Below are positions 6,801 to 14,460 of a stretch of DNA of 45,397 nt, one piece after another. The stretch is from Prevotella sp. UBA2711 (lineage in GTDB: Bacteria; Bacteroidota; Bacteroidia; Bacteroidales; Bacteroidaceae): the NCBI GenBank assembly GCA_002354095.1, contig DEKX01000040.1:1-45397 (forward strand), written 5' to 3'. Below the pieces are notes generated by a model. That model worked only from the letters and a program-made list of their open reading frames with translations, was not told the origin of the DNA and made no database searches. Positions within the stretch are counted from its first letter, which is position 1. Every line of letters begins with the position of its first letter. The position numbers were made by a program, and so were the translations under genes.

Positions 6801-7868
6801 TTAATGATTAGCTTCGAATTCTTTCATACATGCTACGAGGGCATTGCAACCTTCGATAGTCTGGGCATTGTAGCAGCTGGCACGGAAACCACCAACACTG
6901 CGGTGACCCTTCACGCCTACCATACCCTTAGATGTAGCAAAGTCAAGGAAGTCTTTCTCCAACTCCTTATACTCGTCGGCCATCACGAAGCAGATGTTCA
7001 TCAGTGAACGGTCTTCCTCAACGGCAGTACCACGGAACATCTTGTTGCGGTCAATCTCACCGTAAACAATCTCGGCACGCTGCTGAGCCAGCTTATCCAT
7101 AGCCTCAACACCACCATTCTTCTTGATCCAACGGAGGGTTTCAAGAGCACTGTAGATAGGAACTACAGGAGGAGTATTGAACATAGAACCCTTGTCAACA
7201 TGCGTACGATAGTCGAGCATAGTAGGAATCTCACGTGGAGCCTTGCCCAGTTTCTCGTCCTTCACAATGATGATGGTCACACCAGCCATAGCAAGATTCT
7301 TCTGAGCACCAGCATAGATGGCATCATACTTCTTAACATCAATAGGACGGCTGAAGATATCAGAAGACATATCGGCAATCAGGGGAACGTTTACATCCAA
7401 ATCTTTGCGAATCTCCGTTCCATAGATGGTATTGTTAGTAGTGATGTGCAGATAGTCTGCATCAGCAGGAACACTCCATCCCTTTGGAATGAAGGTATAG
7501 TTGGCATCAGCAGAAGAAGCCACCTCTACTACCTCACCAAACAGTTTTGCCTCCTTCATAGCTTTCTTAGCCCAAACACCAGTGTTCAGGTAGGCTGCTT
7601 TCTTAATCAGGAAGTTGTAAGGAATCATGCAGAACTCCAGAGAAGCGCCGCCACCAAGGAAGATTACTGAATAGCCCTCAGGAATTTGCAGCAGCTCCTT
7701 AACCAGAGCTACAGCCTCATCAACTACGGGCTGGAAATCCTTTGCACGGTGGCTAATCTCCATCAGAGAGAGACCAGAACCATTGAAATCAAGACACTGT
7801 TGAGCAGTCTTCTCAATCACTTCGCGAGGAAGCATCGAAGGACCTGCGTTAAAGTTGTACTTCTTCAT
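6801..7868 (-). CDS. serC: phosphoserine aminotransferase
   Basis: A 355-residue class V aminotransferase, the usual SerC length, converting 3-phosphohydroxypyruvate plus glutamate to phosphoserine. It opens KKYNFNAGPSMLPREV, with SLMEISHRAKDF (34-45) and LGGGASLEFC (71-80) for cofactor and substrate binding. The PLP Schiff-base lysine is Lys190 in YAGAQKNLA. The C terminus GHRSVGGFRASCYNA is the conserved substrate-binding end. It is first in the serC-serA operon, with a well-formed promoter upstream. No serB is seen in the window. Confidence 0.97.
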   Translation of the reverse strand: MKKYNFNAGPSMLPREVIEKTAQQCLDFNGSGLSLMEISHRAKDFQPVVDEAVALVKELLQIPEGYSVIFLGGGASLEFCMIPYNFLIKKAAYLNTGVWAKKAMKEAKLFGEVVEVASSADANYTFIPKGWSVPADADYLHITTNNTIYGTEIRKDLDVNVPLIADMSSDIFSRPIDVKKYDAIYAGAQKNLAMAGVTIIIVKDEKLGKAPREIPTMLDYRTHVDKGSMFNTPPVVPIYSALETLRWIKKNGGVEAMDKLAQQRAEIVYGEIDRNKMFRGTAVEEDRSLMNICFVMADEYKELEKDFLDFATSKGMVGVKGHRSVGGFRASCYNAQTIEGCNALVACMKEFEANH

Positions 7869-7929
7869 TTTGATTGTGAATTTAATTATTTATACTATCA
7901 ATTTTATTATCTGTTTCTGAAAAACGATG

Positions 7930-7961
7930 CGAAATTACACTTTTTATTTCAAATAGGCAAA
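7930..7961 (-). promoter_or_regulatory. serC promoter
   Basis: On the minus strand TTTG (7958-7961), 20 bases, then TAATTTCG (7930-7937), one base from the TAnnTTTG consensus. The 5' leader would be about 55 bases. Confidence 0.75.
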
Positions 7962-8028
7962 TATTTAAGCAAGAATTAAGCATTTTCTTTAATTTTCTTA
8001 CGTTTTGATAAGTCTGTGTTGCAATTTT

Positions 8029-9357
8029 CTATCTCACAGGCTCAACAATCGTCTTAATGCCCTTAATCTTCTCGCCTTGTGTCTGCCGTATAACTTGTTG
8101 GGCTTTTTCACGTTTCACTGCTACGTAGGCATAACGGTCGTGAATATCAATGCGACCAATCTCGTCAGCCTTCAAGCCACCTATTTTACATAGGAAGCCC
8201 ACAATATCGCCTTTCGACACTTTGTCTTTCTTGCCTTTACCGATGTAGAGGGTGGTATTTTTAGGCGAAGATGGATGAGTGCTAACGGGAGAAGGGAGGA
8301 AAGTCTCAACTTCACCTTCAACGTATGAGGGGATATGCTCATCGGGCCCCGTAATGAAGAAAGCCCTACCCTCTTTGTCCCAACGGGCTGTACGACCAAC
8401 GCGATGGATATAACCCTCTTCACTCTCTGGCATGTGATAATGAACGATATTGGCAATATCTGGGATGTCGAGTCCTCGAGAAGCCAAATCTGTACTCACC
8501 ATTACATTGACAGAACCATTGGCAAAACGATAAAGAGATGCCTCACGCTGTTTTTGTTCCAGTCCTCCGTGGAAGAAACTGGTGACGAAACCTTGTTCCG
8601 CTAAATAACCGTTGACCCTTTCCACCGAGTCGCGATAGTTCAAGAACACAATGCTGCTTTCGGTGCCGAAACTGAGCAACAACTGGCGCAGGGTATCGAG
8701 TTTATCCTTCTGCGGGCTCTTCACCTCATAGAGTTTAACACGCTCTGAGGTTTGTTCCTCATCAGGTAGGAAATCTACCAGCGTTCCCTTCTTCTGCATA
8801 TTTACGAACTGGGGAATCTGTTCGGCATTCGTAGCCGAGAGCAATATTCTGCGCTGTAGTCCTGGCAGACTCTTCAAGAGTTTCTGCATTTCCTTTTGGA
8901 AACCCATTTCGAGACATTTGTCAAACTCGTCAATAATCAGCCAGCGAATACCATACCTCGAAATATTCTCTTTGTCCAGATGATCGTTCAGTCGACCAGG
9001 TGTACCAAAAATAATTTGCGGTTTCAGTTCCTTCAGTTTACGATGCTCATCCATTGCAGCGCGTCCACCATAGCAACTGGCAGAACGTATGCCGGCTCCC
9101 ATTTGACGGAGCACGTTATCTGACTGCAAAGCCAATTCGCGACCAGGCACAACGACTAACGCCTGTACGGCATCCGAAGAGCTGTCGAGCAGTTGAATGA
9201 GAGGTAATAAGTAGGCCAGCGTTTTCCCTGTTCCGGTTGGTGAGAGTAAAACAACATCACCGTCGGAGCACAGGATGGCTTCGGCGGCGTGTTGTTGCAT
9301 CTCGTTCAATTCCGAGATACCGAGTTTCTTCAGTATACGTTGCTGGTCTATGCCCAT
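8029..9357 (-). CDS. DEAD-box RNA helicase, DbpA-like
   Basis: A 442-residue helicase with the two RecA-like domains of the family. Motifs in order: Q-motif Gln near NEMQQHA (18-24), Walker A SPTGTGKT (39-46), PGRELALQ (71-78), GTPGRL (118-123), motif II IDEFD (142-146), SAT, DLASRGLDI, and HRVGRTARW. Motif II reads DEFD rather than DEAD. The last 75 or so residues (LYIGKGKKDKVSKGDIVGFL onward) resemble the DbpA RNA-binding domain, which in E. coli DbpA directs the helicase to 23S rRNA helix 92. The likely role is large-subunit ribosome assembly. It is followed upstream by the OmpH-like gene only 12 bases away, so the two may be co-transcribed. Confidence 0.88.
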   Translation of the reverse strand: MGIDQQRILKKLGISELNEMQQHAAEAILCSDGDVVLLSPTGTGKTLAYLLPLIQLLDSSSDAVQALVVVPGRELALQSDNVLRQMGAGIRSASCYGGRAAMDEHRKLKELKPQIIFGTPGRLNDHLDKENISRYGIRWLIIDEFDKCLEMGFQKEMQKLLKSLPGLQRRILLSATNAEQIPQFVNMQKKGTLVDFLPDEEQTSERVKLYEVKSPQKDKLDTLRQLLLSFGTESSIVFLNYRDSVERVNGYLAEQGFVTSFFHGGLEQKQREASLYRFANGSVNVMVSTDLASRGLDIPDIANIVHYHMPESEEGYIHRVGRTARWDKEGRAFFITGPDEHIPSYVEGEVETFLPSPVSTHPSSPKNTTLYIGKGKKDKVSKGDIVGFLCKIGGLKADEIGRIDIHDRYAYVAVKREKAQQVIRQTQGEKIKGIKTIVEPVR

Positions 9358-9369
9358 ATCAACTGGTTA

Positions 9370-9990
9370 CTATTTCTTCTCTTCCTTCTTTTCTTCAGTC
9401 TTCTTGAAAGTTGACTTATAGCGTTTGTTCAGACCGTTGATCACATCATCGGTAATATCGAAACGCTTGGCAGCATACAGGATATTGTCACCCTGCTTGG
9501 TGAGAATCATATCATACTTCTTATCCTTGTTGTAAGCGGCCAGGAAATGCTGCAATGAGTCGCGCAAGCCTTCATTATAAGTAGCTGTTTCATTAGCAAG
9601 TTCATTCTCCAAGCGAGCCTGCAACTGCTGCAGATCGTTCTGTTGGCGCTGAATAGCAGCCTGCTGACTTTCTGCCTGCTCACGACTGGTGAATCCGTTG
9701 TTGTTCAACTTCTGCTGGAAGTTGTTCATGGCATTCTGCAACTGCTGTCCTTTTTGATTCAGGGTGTTGCGGGCATTGTTGCTCTTCTTCTGGAGTACCA
9801 GTGTGAAGTCCTTACAATACTCATACTGAGTCATCAAAGAGTCCACTTCAACATAAGCGATTTTCAATCCTGCGCCATTGGCAGAATCAGCAGCTGAAGG
9901 TTGCTCGTCCATCTTAGGACTTGCATTGTTGCACGATGCGAGTGCGACGATGGCGGCAACAGCCATCATGCCGAAAATGTTCTTTTTCAT
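9370..9990 (-). CDS. OmpH/Skp-family lipoprotein
   Basis: A 206-residue protein with a lipoprotein signal (MKKNIFGMMAVAAIVALASC, Cys20 as the lipidated residue). After it comes KIAYVEVDSLMTQYEYCKDF, the OmpH/Skp start, a long glutamine- and asparagine-rich coiled coil (about residues 65-145), and a C-terminal strand YDMILTKQGDNILYAA typical of the family. OmpH/Skp proteins act as trimeric periplasmic holdases for outer-membrane proteins. A lipidated form tethered to a membrane is common in Bacteroidetes. It lies 39 bases after the small membrane-protein gene and no separate promoter is evident, so the two are probably in one transcript leading into the helicase gene. Confidence 0.88.
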   Translation of the reverse strand: MKKNIFGMMAVAAIVALASCNNASPKMDEQPSAADSANGAGLKIAYVEVDSLMTQYEYCKDFTLVLQKKSNNARNTLNQKGQQLQNAMNNFQQKLNNNGFTSREQAESQQAAIQRQQNDLQQLQARLENELANETATYNEGLRDSLQHFLAAYNKDKKYDMILTKQGDNILYAAKRFDITDDVINGLNKRYKSTFKKTEEKKEEKK

Positions 9991-10029
9991 TTTTTGTTGA
10001 TTATAATTTGTTATGACATTATTTATTAT

Positions 10030-10239
10030 TCAAGACTTCTCACTGACTGCGAAACGACTCTTGCGACGCATTTCACGGTCTTGATCCATCACACAATGGA
10101 TACCTCTTTCACGCATCGCCTCACTATCGTGAATATGCTGCGATGAGAAGGTGCCATTTTTGTTGGAAAGGACTTTTACGAGAAAAAAAGCCATCCCTAT
10201 AGCAATTATTAACGTGCTTAATAGCAATATTTTCACCAT
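10030..10239 (-). CDS. small conserved membrane protein
   Basis: A 69-residue protein: one N-terminal membrane helix (residues about 3-25, LLLSTLIIAIGMAFFLVKVL), then a short polar domain SSQHIHDSEAMRERGIHCVM with DQDREMRRK. The second half, with a conserved-looking His-x6-RERGIxC and DREM arrangement, resembles small proteins I have seen in other Bacteroides and Prevotella genomes, none of known function. The basic, dibasic-rich tail probably stays in the cytoplasm or binds the membrane face. A -7 box (TAACTTTG, minus strand, 10278-10285) lies about 40 bases upstream. It probably heads the transcript that includes the OmpH-like gene. Confidence 0.75.
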   Translation of the reverse strand: MVKILLLSTLIIAIGMAFFLVKVLSNKNGTFSSQHIHDSEAMRERGIHCVMDQDREMRRKSRFAVSEKS

Positions 10240-10277
10240 AAATGATTACTTTTGCACAAGTTTTGCAATTTCGACTG

Positions 10278-10285
10278 CAAAGTTA
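10278..10285 (-). promoter_or_regulatory. -7 box of small membrane protein/ompH operon
   Basis: TAACTTTG on the minus strand fits TAnnTTTG, 38 bases before the start codon at 10239. No TTTG at N20. Confidence 0.5.
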
Positions 10286-10325
10286 AACAATAAATTTAGA
10301 AAACCGATAATAATAAACATTAATA

Positions 10326-11789
10326 ATGAATAAAAGTGAGTTAAAACCTGCCGTTGTCTTCGAACATTTTGCGAAGATTAACGAAATTCCACGCCCCTCG
10401 AAGCGTGAAGAGAAGATAATTGAGTACCTGAAGGACTTTGGCAAGAGCCGAGGTTTGGAGACGAAGGTTGATGAAGTTGGTAATGTTCTTATCCGTAAGG
10501 GAGCTACTCCTGGCTATGAGGATTGCAAGACAGTTATCTTGCAAAGCCACATGGATATGGTGTGTGATTCTCTTCCCAATGTAAAAATTGATTTCGACAA
10601 GGACGGTATTACAACTTATGTGGACGGAGAATGGTTGCGTGCTAAGGGTACGACACTGGGAGCTGATGACGGTATTGGCATCGCTATGGAGTTGGCTATC
10701 CTTGACAGCAACGACATTGAGCACGGTCCGATTGAGTGTGTCTTCACACGTGATGAAGAAACAGGACTGACAGGTGCTGAAGGAATGAAACCAGGTTTCA
10801 TGACAGGCGATTTCCTCATCAATCTCGATTCTGAGGATGAGGGGGAAATCTTCATATCATGTGCTGGCGGACGTACTACTACTGCCCAGTTCGACATTGC
10901 GCGCCTACCAATTCCTGAAGGTTACTTCTGCATCAAAGGTTCTGTCAAAGGACTGGTTGGTGGCCACTCAGGTGATGACATCAACAAGAAACGTGCTAAC
11001 GGACTGAAAATTATTGCTCGTTTCGTCTATCAGGAGATGGAGCGTTACGAGGGCATTCATCTCGTTCGCCTGCATGGAGGCAGTTTGCATAATGCCATTC
11101 CTCGTGGCGGCTATTTCGTTTTGGCTGTTCCCAATGCCATCAAAGAAAATATCCGTGCCGATTGGAATGTATTCTCGGCACAGGTGGATGAAGAGTTTCA
11201 TGTTTGCGATACAAATATGGTATGGCGTATGCGCAGTTACGACCCAGAGCCATATATTGAGGATGAGGCAGCACGTCGCTTCATATATGCCTTGCAGGCT
11301 GTTGACAACGGAGTATATGCTGTATGTCAGGATGAAGCTTTGGGCGGAATGACCGAAACTTCCAGCAATCTGGCTCGTGTGGAGACCAACGAGAAAGACA
11401 TCATGATTATATCTTCCCAACGTTCGAATGTGATGTCGAACCTTGACAACATGTGCAACACCATCGCAGCAGTATTTAAATTGGCTGGTGCAAAGGTAAC
11501 CCATTCCGAAGGATATCCCGCTTGGAAGATGCGCACGAACAGTGAGTTGCAGAAGATTGTCAAATTAACCTATCATAAGCTCTTCCAAAAAGACCCTATT
11601 TTGAAGGGTATTCATGCTGGATTGGAGTGCGGACTCTTTGCCGAGCGTTATCCTAATCTCGACATGGTGAGCATGGGGCCTACGCTGCGTGATGTTCATA
11701 CACCTGACGAGCGTCTGCTTATCCCTACCGTTCAGATGGTTTGGGACCACCTGCTACTCACACTCAAGAGTATCCCACATCAGTTATGA
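10326..11789 (+). CDS. pepD: aminoacyl-histidine dipeptidase (M20C)
   Basis: A 487-residue cytosolic metallopeptidase, full length for PepD/peptidase M20C, which hydrolyses Xaa-His and other dipeptides. Metal-site motifs are SHMDMVC (His75, Asp77), GADDGIG (bridging Asp114 or Asp115) and TRDEETGLTG (Glu144 general base, Glu145 ligand). GGHSGDDINKKRAN lies at the dimerisation-lid boundary, SSQRSNV is further on, and the last metal ligand is in IHAGLECGLFAE. The next gene overlaps its stop codon by four bases (ATGA), so the two are co-translated. Confidence 0.95.
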   Translation: MNKSELKPAVVFEHFAKINEIPRPSKREEKIIEYLKDFGKSRGLETKVDEVGNVLIRKGATPGYEDCKTVILQSHMDMVCDSLPNVKIDFDKDGITTYVDGEWLRAKGTTLGADDGIGIAMELAILDSNDIEHGPIECVFTRDEETGLTGAEGMKPGFMTGDFLINLDSEDEGEIFISCAGGRTTTAQFDIARLPIPEGYFCIKGSVKGLVGGHSGDDINKKRANGLKIIARFVYQEMERYEGIHLVRLHGGSLHNAIPRGGYFVLAVPNAIKENIRADWNVFSAQVDEEFHVCDTNMVWRMRSYDPEPYIEDEAARRFIYALQAVDNGVYAVCQDEALGGMTETSSNLARVETNEKDIMIISSQRSNVMSNLDNMCNTIAAVFKLAGAKVTHSEGYPAWKMRTNSELQKIVKLTYHKLFQKDPILKGIHAGLECGLFAERYPNLDMVSMGPTLRDVHTPDERLLIPTVQMVWDHLLLTLKSIPHQL

Positions 11790-12157
11790 AACGACTTATA
11801 TATATAATAATAGGTATAGCCCCCCTGCTGTTCGCCTCGTGCGGACCGCAGGCCGAGGCGGAAGAACTGGTTGAACAGTTCATGGAGCAGAACATGCGCG
11901 AAGGGCTGAATCCATCATCGGTACATTTCACTGATGTTGATTCTACTCATGCAATGACTGATTCCATCGTGATAAATCTGCGCCAGTTGGCTCGTCAAGG
12001 TAAGCGCTATCGCCCTGATTTGAAATATGCTCCTGATGAGCCTTTCACAAAACTGATGGTAACACGTGTGAAATATGAATTAGAAAACGAGGAAGTAAGC
12101 GACACTTACTACCTCGATATGAAATTAACCCGTGTTGTAGCTTTCAAGGAAAACTAA
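11786..12157 (+). CDS. small lipoprotein, family not recognised
   Basis: The ATG at 11786-11788 overlaps the pepD stop as ATGA. This gives 123 residues and a clean lipoprotein signal (MKRLIYIIIGIAPLLFASC, Cys19). The alternative start further upstream would destroy the signal, so it is not used. The rest is about 100 residues of mixed alpha/beta character with HFTDVDSTHAMTDSIVINLR and, later, MVTRVKYELENEEV followed by TYYLDMKLTRVVAF. The shape (short helix, then several strands) is like small NTF2- or DUF-type exported proteins but I cannot name the family. It ends one base before the convergent relA stop, with no terminator visible between. Confidence 0.8.
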   Translation: MKRLIYIIIGIAPLLFASCGPQAEAEELVEQFMEQNMREGLNPSSVHFTDVDSTHAMTDSIVINLRQLARQGKRYRPDLKYAPDEPFTKLMVTRVKYELENEEVSDTYYLDMKLTRVVAFKEN

Positions 12158-12158
12158 G

Positions 12159-14375
12159 CTATATCCTGCTTACTTGCTTGACACCCTTTACCGTGCGGAG
12201 TTTCTTTATCAGAGACTCCAAACGGGTATTATCGTCAATCATGATTTCAAGATTACCACTGAAGAGTCCATCGTGCGAATCGATATTGATAGAGCGCAGT
12301 ACCAACTTTTCGTCTTTCGAAATAATGCTGGTGAGATTATTCACTATACCAATATCATCATTACCTATCACACGCAGAGTAATGGCATATTGTGAGGCAC
12401 CCTTTCCACTCCATCGGGCTTTTACCACACGATAACCGAAACGCTTTTTCAGTTCAGGCGCATTAGGACAGTCTTCACGATGTATCTTAATACCACCACT
12501 CACCGTTACAAAACCGAACACCTTGTCACCATAGATTGGTTGGCAACAGCGAGCCAACTGGTAGTCGACCCCCTTCAGATTGCGATCTATCACCAGGACA
12601 TCGTCTGAGAGTTGGGAATTGAAAGATGAAAGCTGAGAGTTGTCCAAGACGAAATCAGCTGCTGTCTGAGCCACGTTATTACCCGTAACAGGCTGTTCGC
12701 CCTGTTGCAATTCCACATACTTATCTATCACCTGGTTAACATCCAATGTGCCATCGGCTATCTGGCGATAGAAATCACTGGTTTCTTTGAAGCCAAGTTT
12801 CTTAACCAGATGCTGCATAGTGGACTCCTCCTGCTCCACCTTGCGATTCTTAAATTTACGTTCAAGCGCTTCTTTGGCAAAGAGGGCTTCTTTGACTTGT
12901 GTTTCTTTCAATGCTAAGCGGATTTTCGACTTGGCACGTGAAGTCTTCACTATATTGAGCCACTCCTGACGAGGCTTCTGTGTGGAAGAAGTCATGATCT
13001 CTACCTGGTCGCCACTCTGCAATATTTGTCTAAGAGGCACCACTTTATTGTTTATTCGAGCTCCAGTGCAGGCATTGCCTATCTTGGAATGGATATGGTA
13101 GGCAAAATCAAGAACGGTTGCACCCTTGGGAAACTTATAGAGATCGCCCTTGGGAGTAAATACGAATACTTCGTCTTCATAGAGATCCATCTTAAACTGG
13201 TCCATAGCCTCCATACCGTAGGATGTCTCAAGCATCGAACGGATATTGGTCAACCATTCATCCAACCCCGTCTCTCCTTTTATGCCTTTATAGCGCCAAT
13301 GGGCAGCCACGCCACGTTCGGCTATCTCGTCCATACGTTCGGTACGAATTTGCACTTCCACCCATTTCTGTTCTGGCCCCAGAACGGTGATGTGCAAACT
13401 CTCATAGCCATTCGACTTGGGTACTGACAACCAGTCACGCAAGCGCTTGGGATTGGGCTGATACATATCGGTCACTATGGAATAGACCTGCCAGCAATGC
13501 ATTTTCTCCTTCTCTATTGGAGAATCAAGAATCACACGGATGGCAAACAGGTCGTAAACACCTTCGAAAGCACATTTCTGCTTCTTCATCTTTTGCCATA
13601 TAGAGTGTATAGATTTGGTGCGACCTTTAATATGAAACTTCAGTCCTGCTGCCTTCAGATGATCACTGATAGGCTGAATAAACCGCTCGATATAGGCATC
13701 GCGACTCTTCTTGGTCTCACTCAGTTTCTCTTTGATATGATAATAAGCATCATGCTCCAGATATTTCAACGACAAGTCCTCGAGTTCACTCTTCAGTTTA
13801 TACAAGCCCAGTTTATGAGCCAGTGGTGCATAGAGATAAGTAGCTTCTTCGCTGACTTCGCGCTGAGCTGCAGTCTGTTTGGTATCCTTAATCTGTCGCA
13901 TCAGATTGACGCGGTCAGCAATCATAATAAGTATTACACGCATATCCTCTGCAAAGGACAACAGCAGATTTCGGAAATTCTCAGTTTCGATGACTGGGTT
14001 TTTCTTATAAAGTTCCTGAATGCGTTGAAGTCCATGCAAGATGCGAGCTACAGATTCACCAAACTCTCGCTGTACAACCTCAATAGTGAGATAACCGTCT
14101 TCAATACATGGATGCAGCAATACTGCCAGTACTGCATCACGTTTCAAACCGATTTCCTCGACAACTAATTGTGCCGTTTGGAAACTCAATAGCAAAGGAT
14201 TCAGCCCAAAGACATCACGATGGATATGATTTTGCTCTATATAATCAAGTAGGTATTGGCGCATTTTATCTTCATCGCCAGCGATAAGCGATGTCCCAAT
14301 CTCTTCTTTCACCTTATTATATAGGGTCAGAACGGTCTCTTTTTCCTTAGGTTTAAAATCGAATTTCTCAATCAT
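12159..14375 (-). CDS. RelA/SpoT-family (p)ppGpp synthetase, hydrolase site degenerate
   Basis: A 738-residue long RSH protein with all family domains: HD-type region (about 30-190), synthetase (about 240-370, with YDLFAIRVILDS, YESLHITVLGP and VEVQIRTERMDEIAERG), TGS (about 400-465, VFVFTPKGDLYKFPKGATVL), a helical/zinc-finger region with CCQPIYGDKV, and a C-terminal ACT domain. It makes (p)ppGpp in the stringent response. In the hydrolase half the HDxxED motif reads HPCIED (His88-Asp93), so the metal-binding Asp is lost, and the upstream YxxHP histidine is absent (LLLSFQTAQ). It is therefore probably a synthetase-only member. I chose the ATG at 14375; a TTG six codons upstream would put the start inside the promoter box. 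Confidence 0.9.
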   Translation of the reverse strand: MIEKFDFKPKEKETVLTLYNKVKEEIGTSLIAGDEDKMRQYLLDYIEQNHIHRDVFGLNPLLLSFQTAQLVVEEIGLKRDAVLAVLLHPCIEDGYLTIEVVQREFGESVARILHGLQRIQELYKKNPVIETENFRNLLLSFAEDMRVILIMIADRVNLMRQIKDTKQTAAQREVSEEATYLYAPLAHKLGLYKLKSELEDLSLKYLEHDAYYHIKEKLSETKKSRDAYIERFIQPISDHLKAAGLKFHIKGRTKSIHSIWQKMKKQKCAFEGVYDLFAIRVILDSPIEKEKMHCWQVYSIVTDMYQPNPKRLRDWLSVPKSNGYESLHITVLGPEQKWVEVQIRTERMDEIAERGVAAHWRYKGIKGETGLDEWLTNIRSMLETSYGMEAMDQFKMDLYEDEVFVFTPKGDLYKFPKGATVLDFAYHIHSKIGNACTGARINNKVVPLRQILQSGDQVEIMTSSTQKPRQEWLNIVKTSRAKSKIRLALKETQVKEALFAKEALERKFKNRKVEQEESTMQHLVKKLGFKETSDFYRQIADGTLDVNQVIDKYVELQQGEQPVTGNNVAQTAADFVLDNSQLSSFNSQLSDDVLVIDRNLKGVDYQLARCCQPIYGDKVFGFVTVSGGIKIHREDCPNAPELKKRFGYRVVKARWSGKGASQYAITLRVIGNDDIGIVNNLTSIISKDEKLVLRSINIDSHDGLFSGNLEIMIDDNTRLESLIKKLRTVKGVKQVSRI

Positions 14376-14382
14376 ACGAGTA

Positions 14383-14390
14383 CAAAGGTA
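14383..14390 (-). promoter_or_regulatory. -7 box almost touching the relA-type start codon
   Basis: TACCTTTG on the minus strand is followed by only seven bases (TACTCGT) before the ATG at 14375. Transcription usually starts about that far from this box, so the message may be leaderless or nearly so. Confidence 0.55.
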
Positions 14391-14407
14391 CAAATTTATT
14401 TCGGAAA

Positions 14408-14439
14408 TTTGTCCATTTCCTCATTTTTTTGTAACTTCG
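14408..14439 (+). promoter_or_regulatory. ligA promoter
   Basis: TTTG (14408-14411), 20 bases, TAACTTCG (14432-14439). One mismatch to the -7 consensus, ideal spacing; the leader would be about 15 bases. Confidence 0.75.
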
Positions 14440-14460
14440 CAGGCATAAAATACTACAATT

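Noticed and set aside
8029..9357. DEFD in place of DEAD as loss of helicase activity
   Set aside because: The Asp-Glu and last Asp of motif II are kept and all other motifs are intact; the change is at the tolerant third position.
10968..11504. 178-codon minus-strand frame
   Set aside because: Antisense to pepD, whose motifs are intact.
13497..14168. 223-codon plus-strand frame
   Set aside because: Antisense to the conserved HD and synthetase parts of the RelA-type gene.
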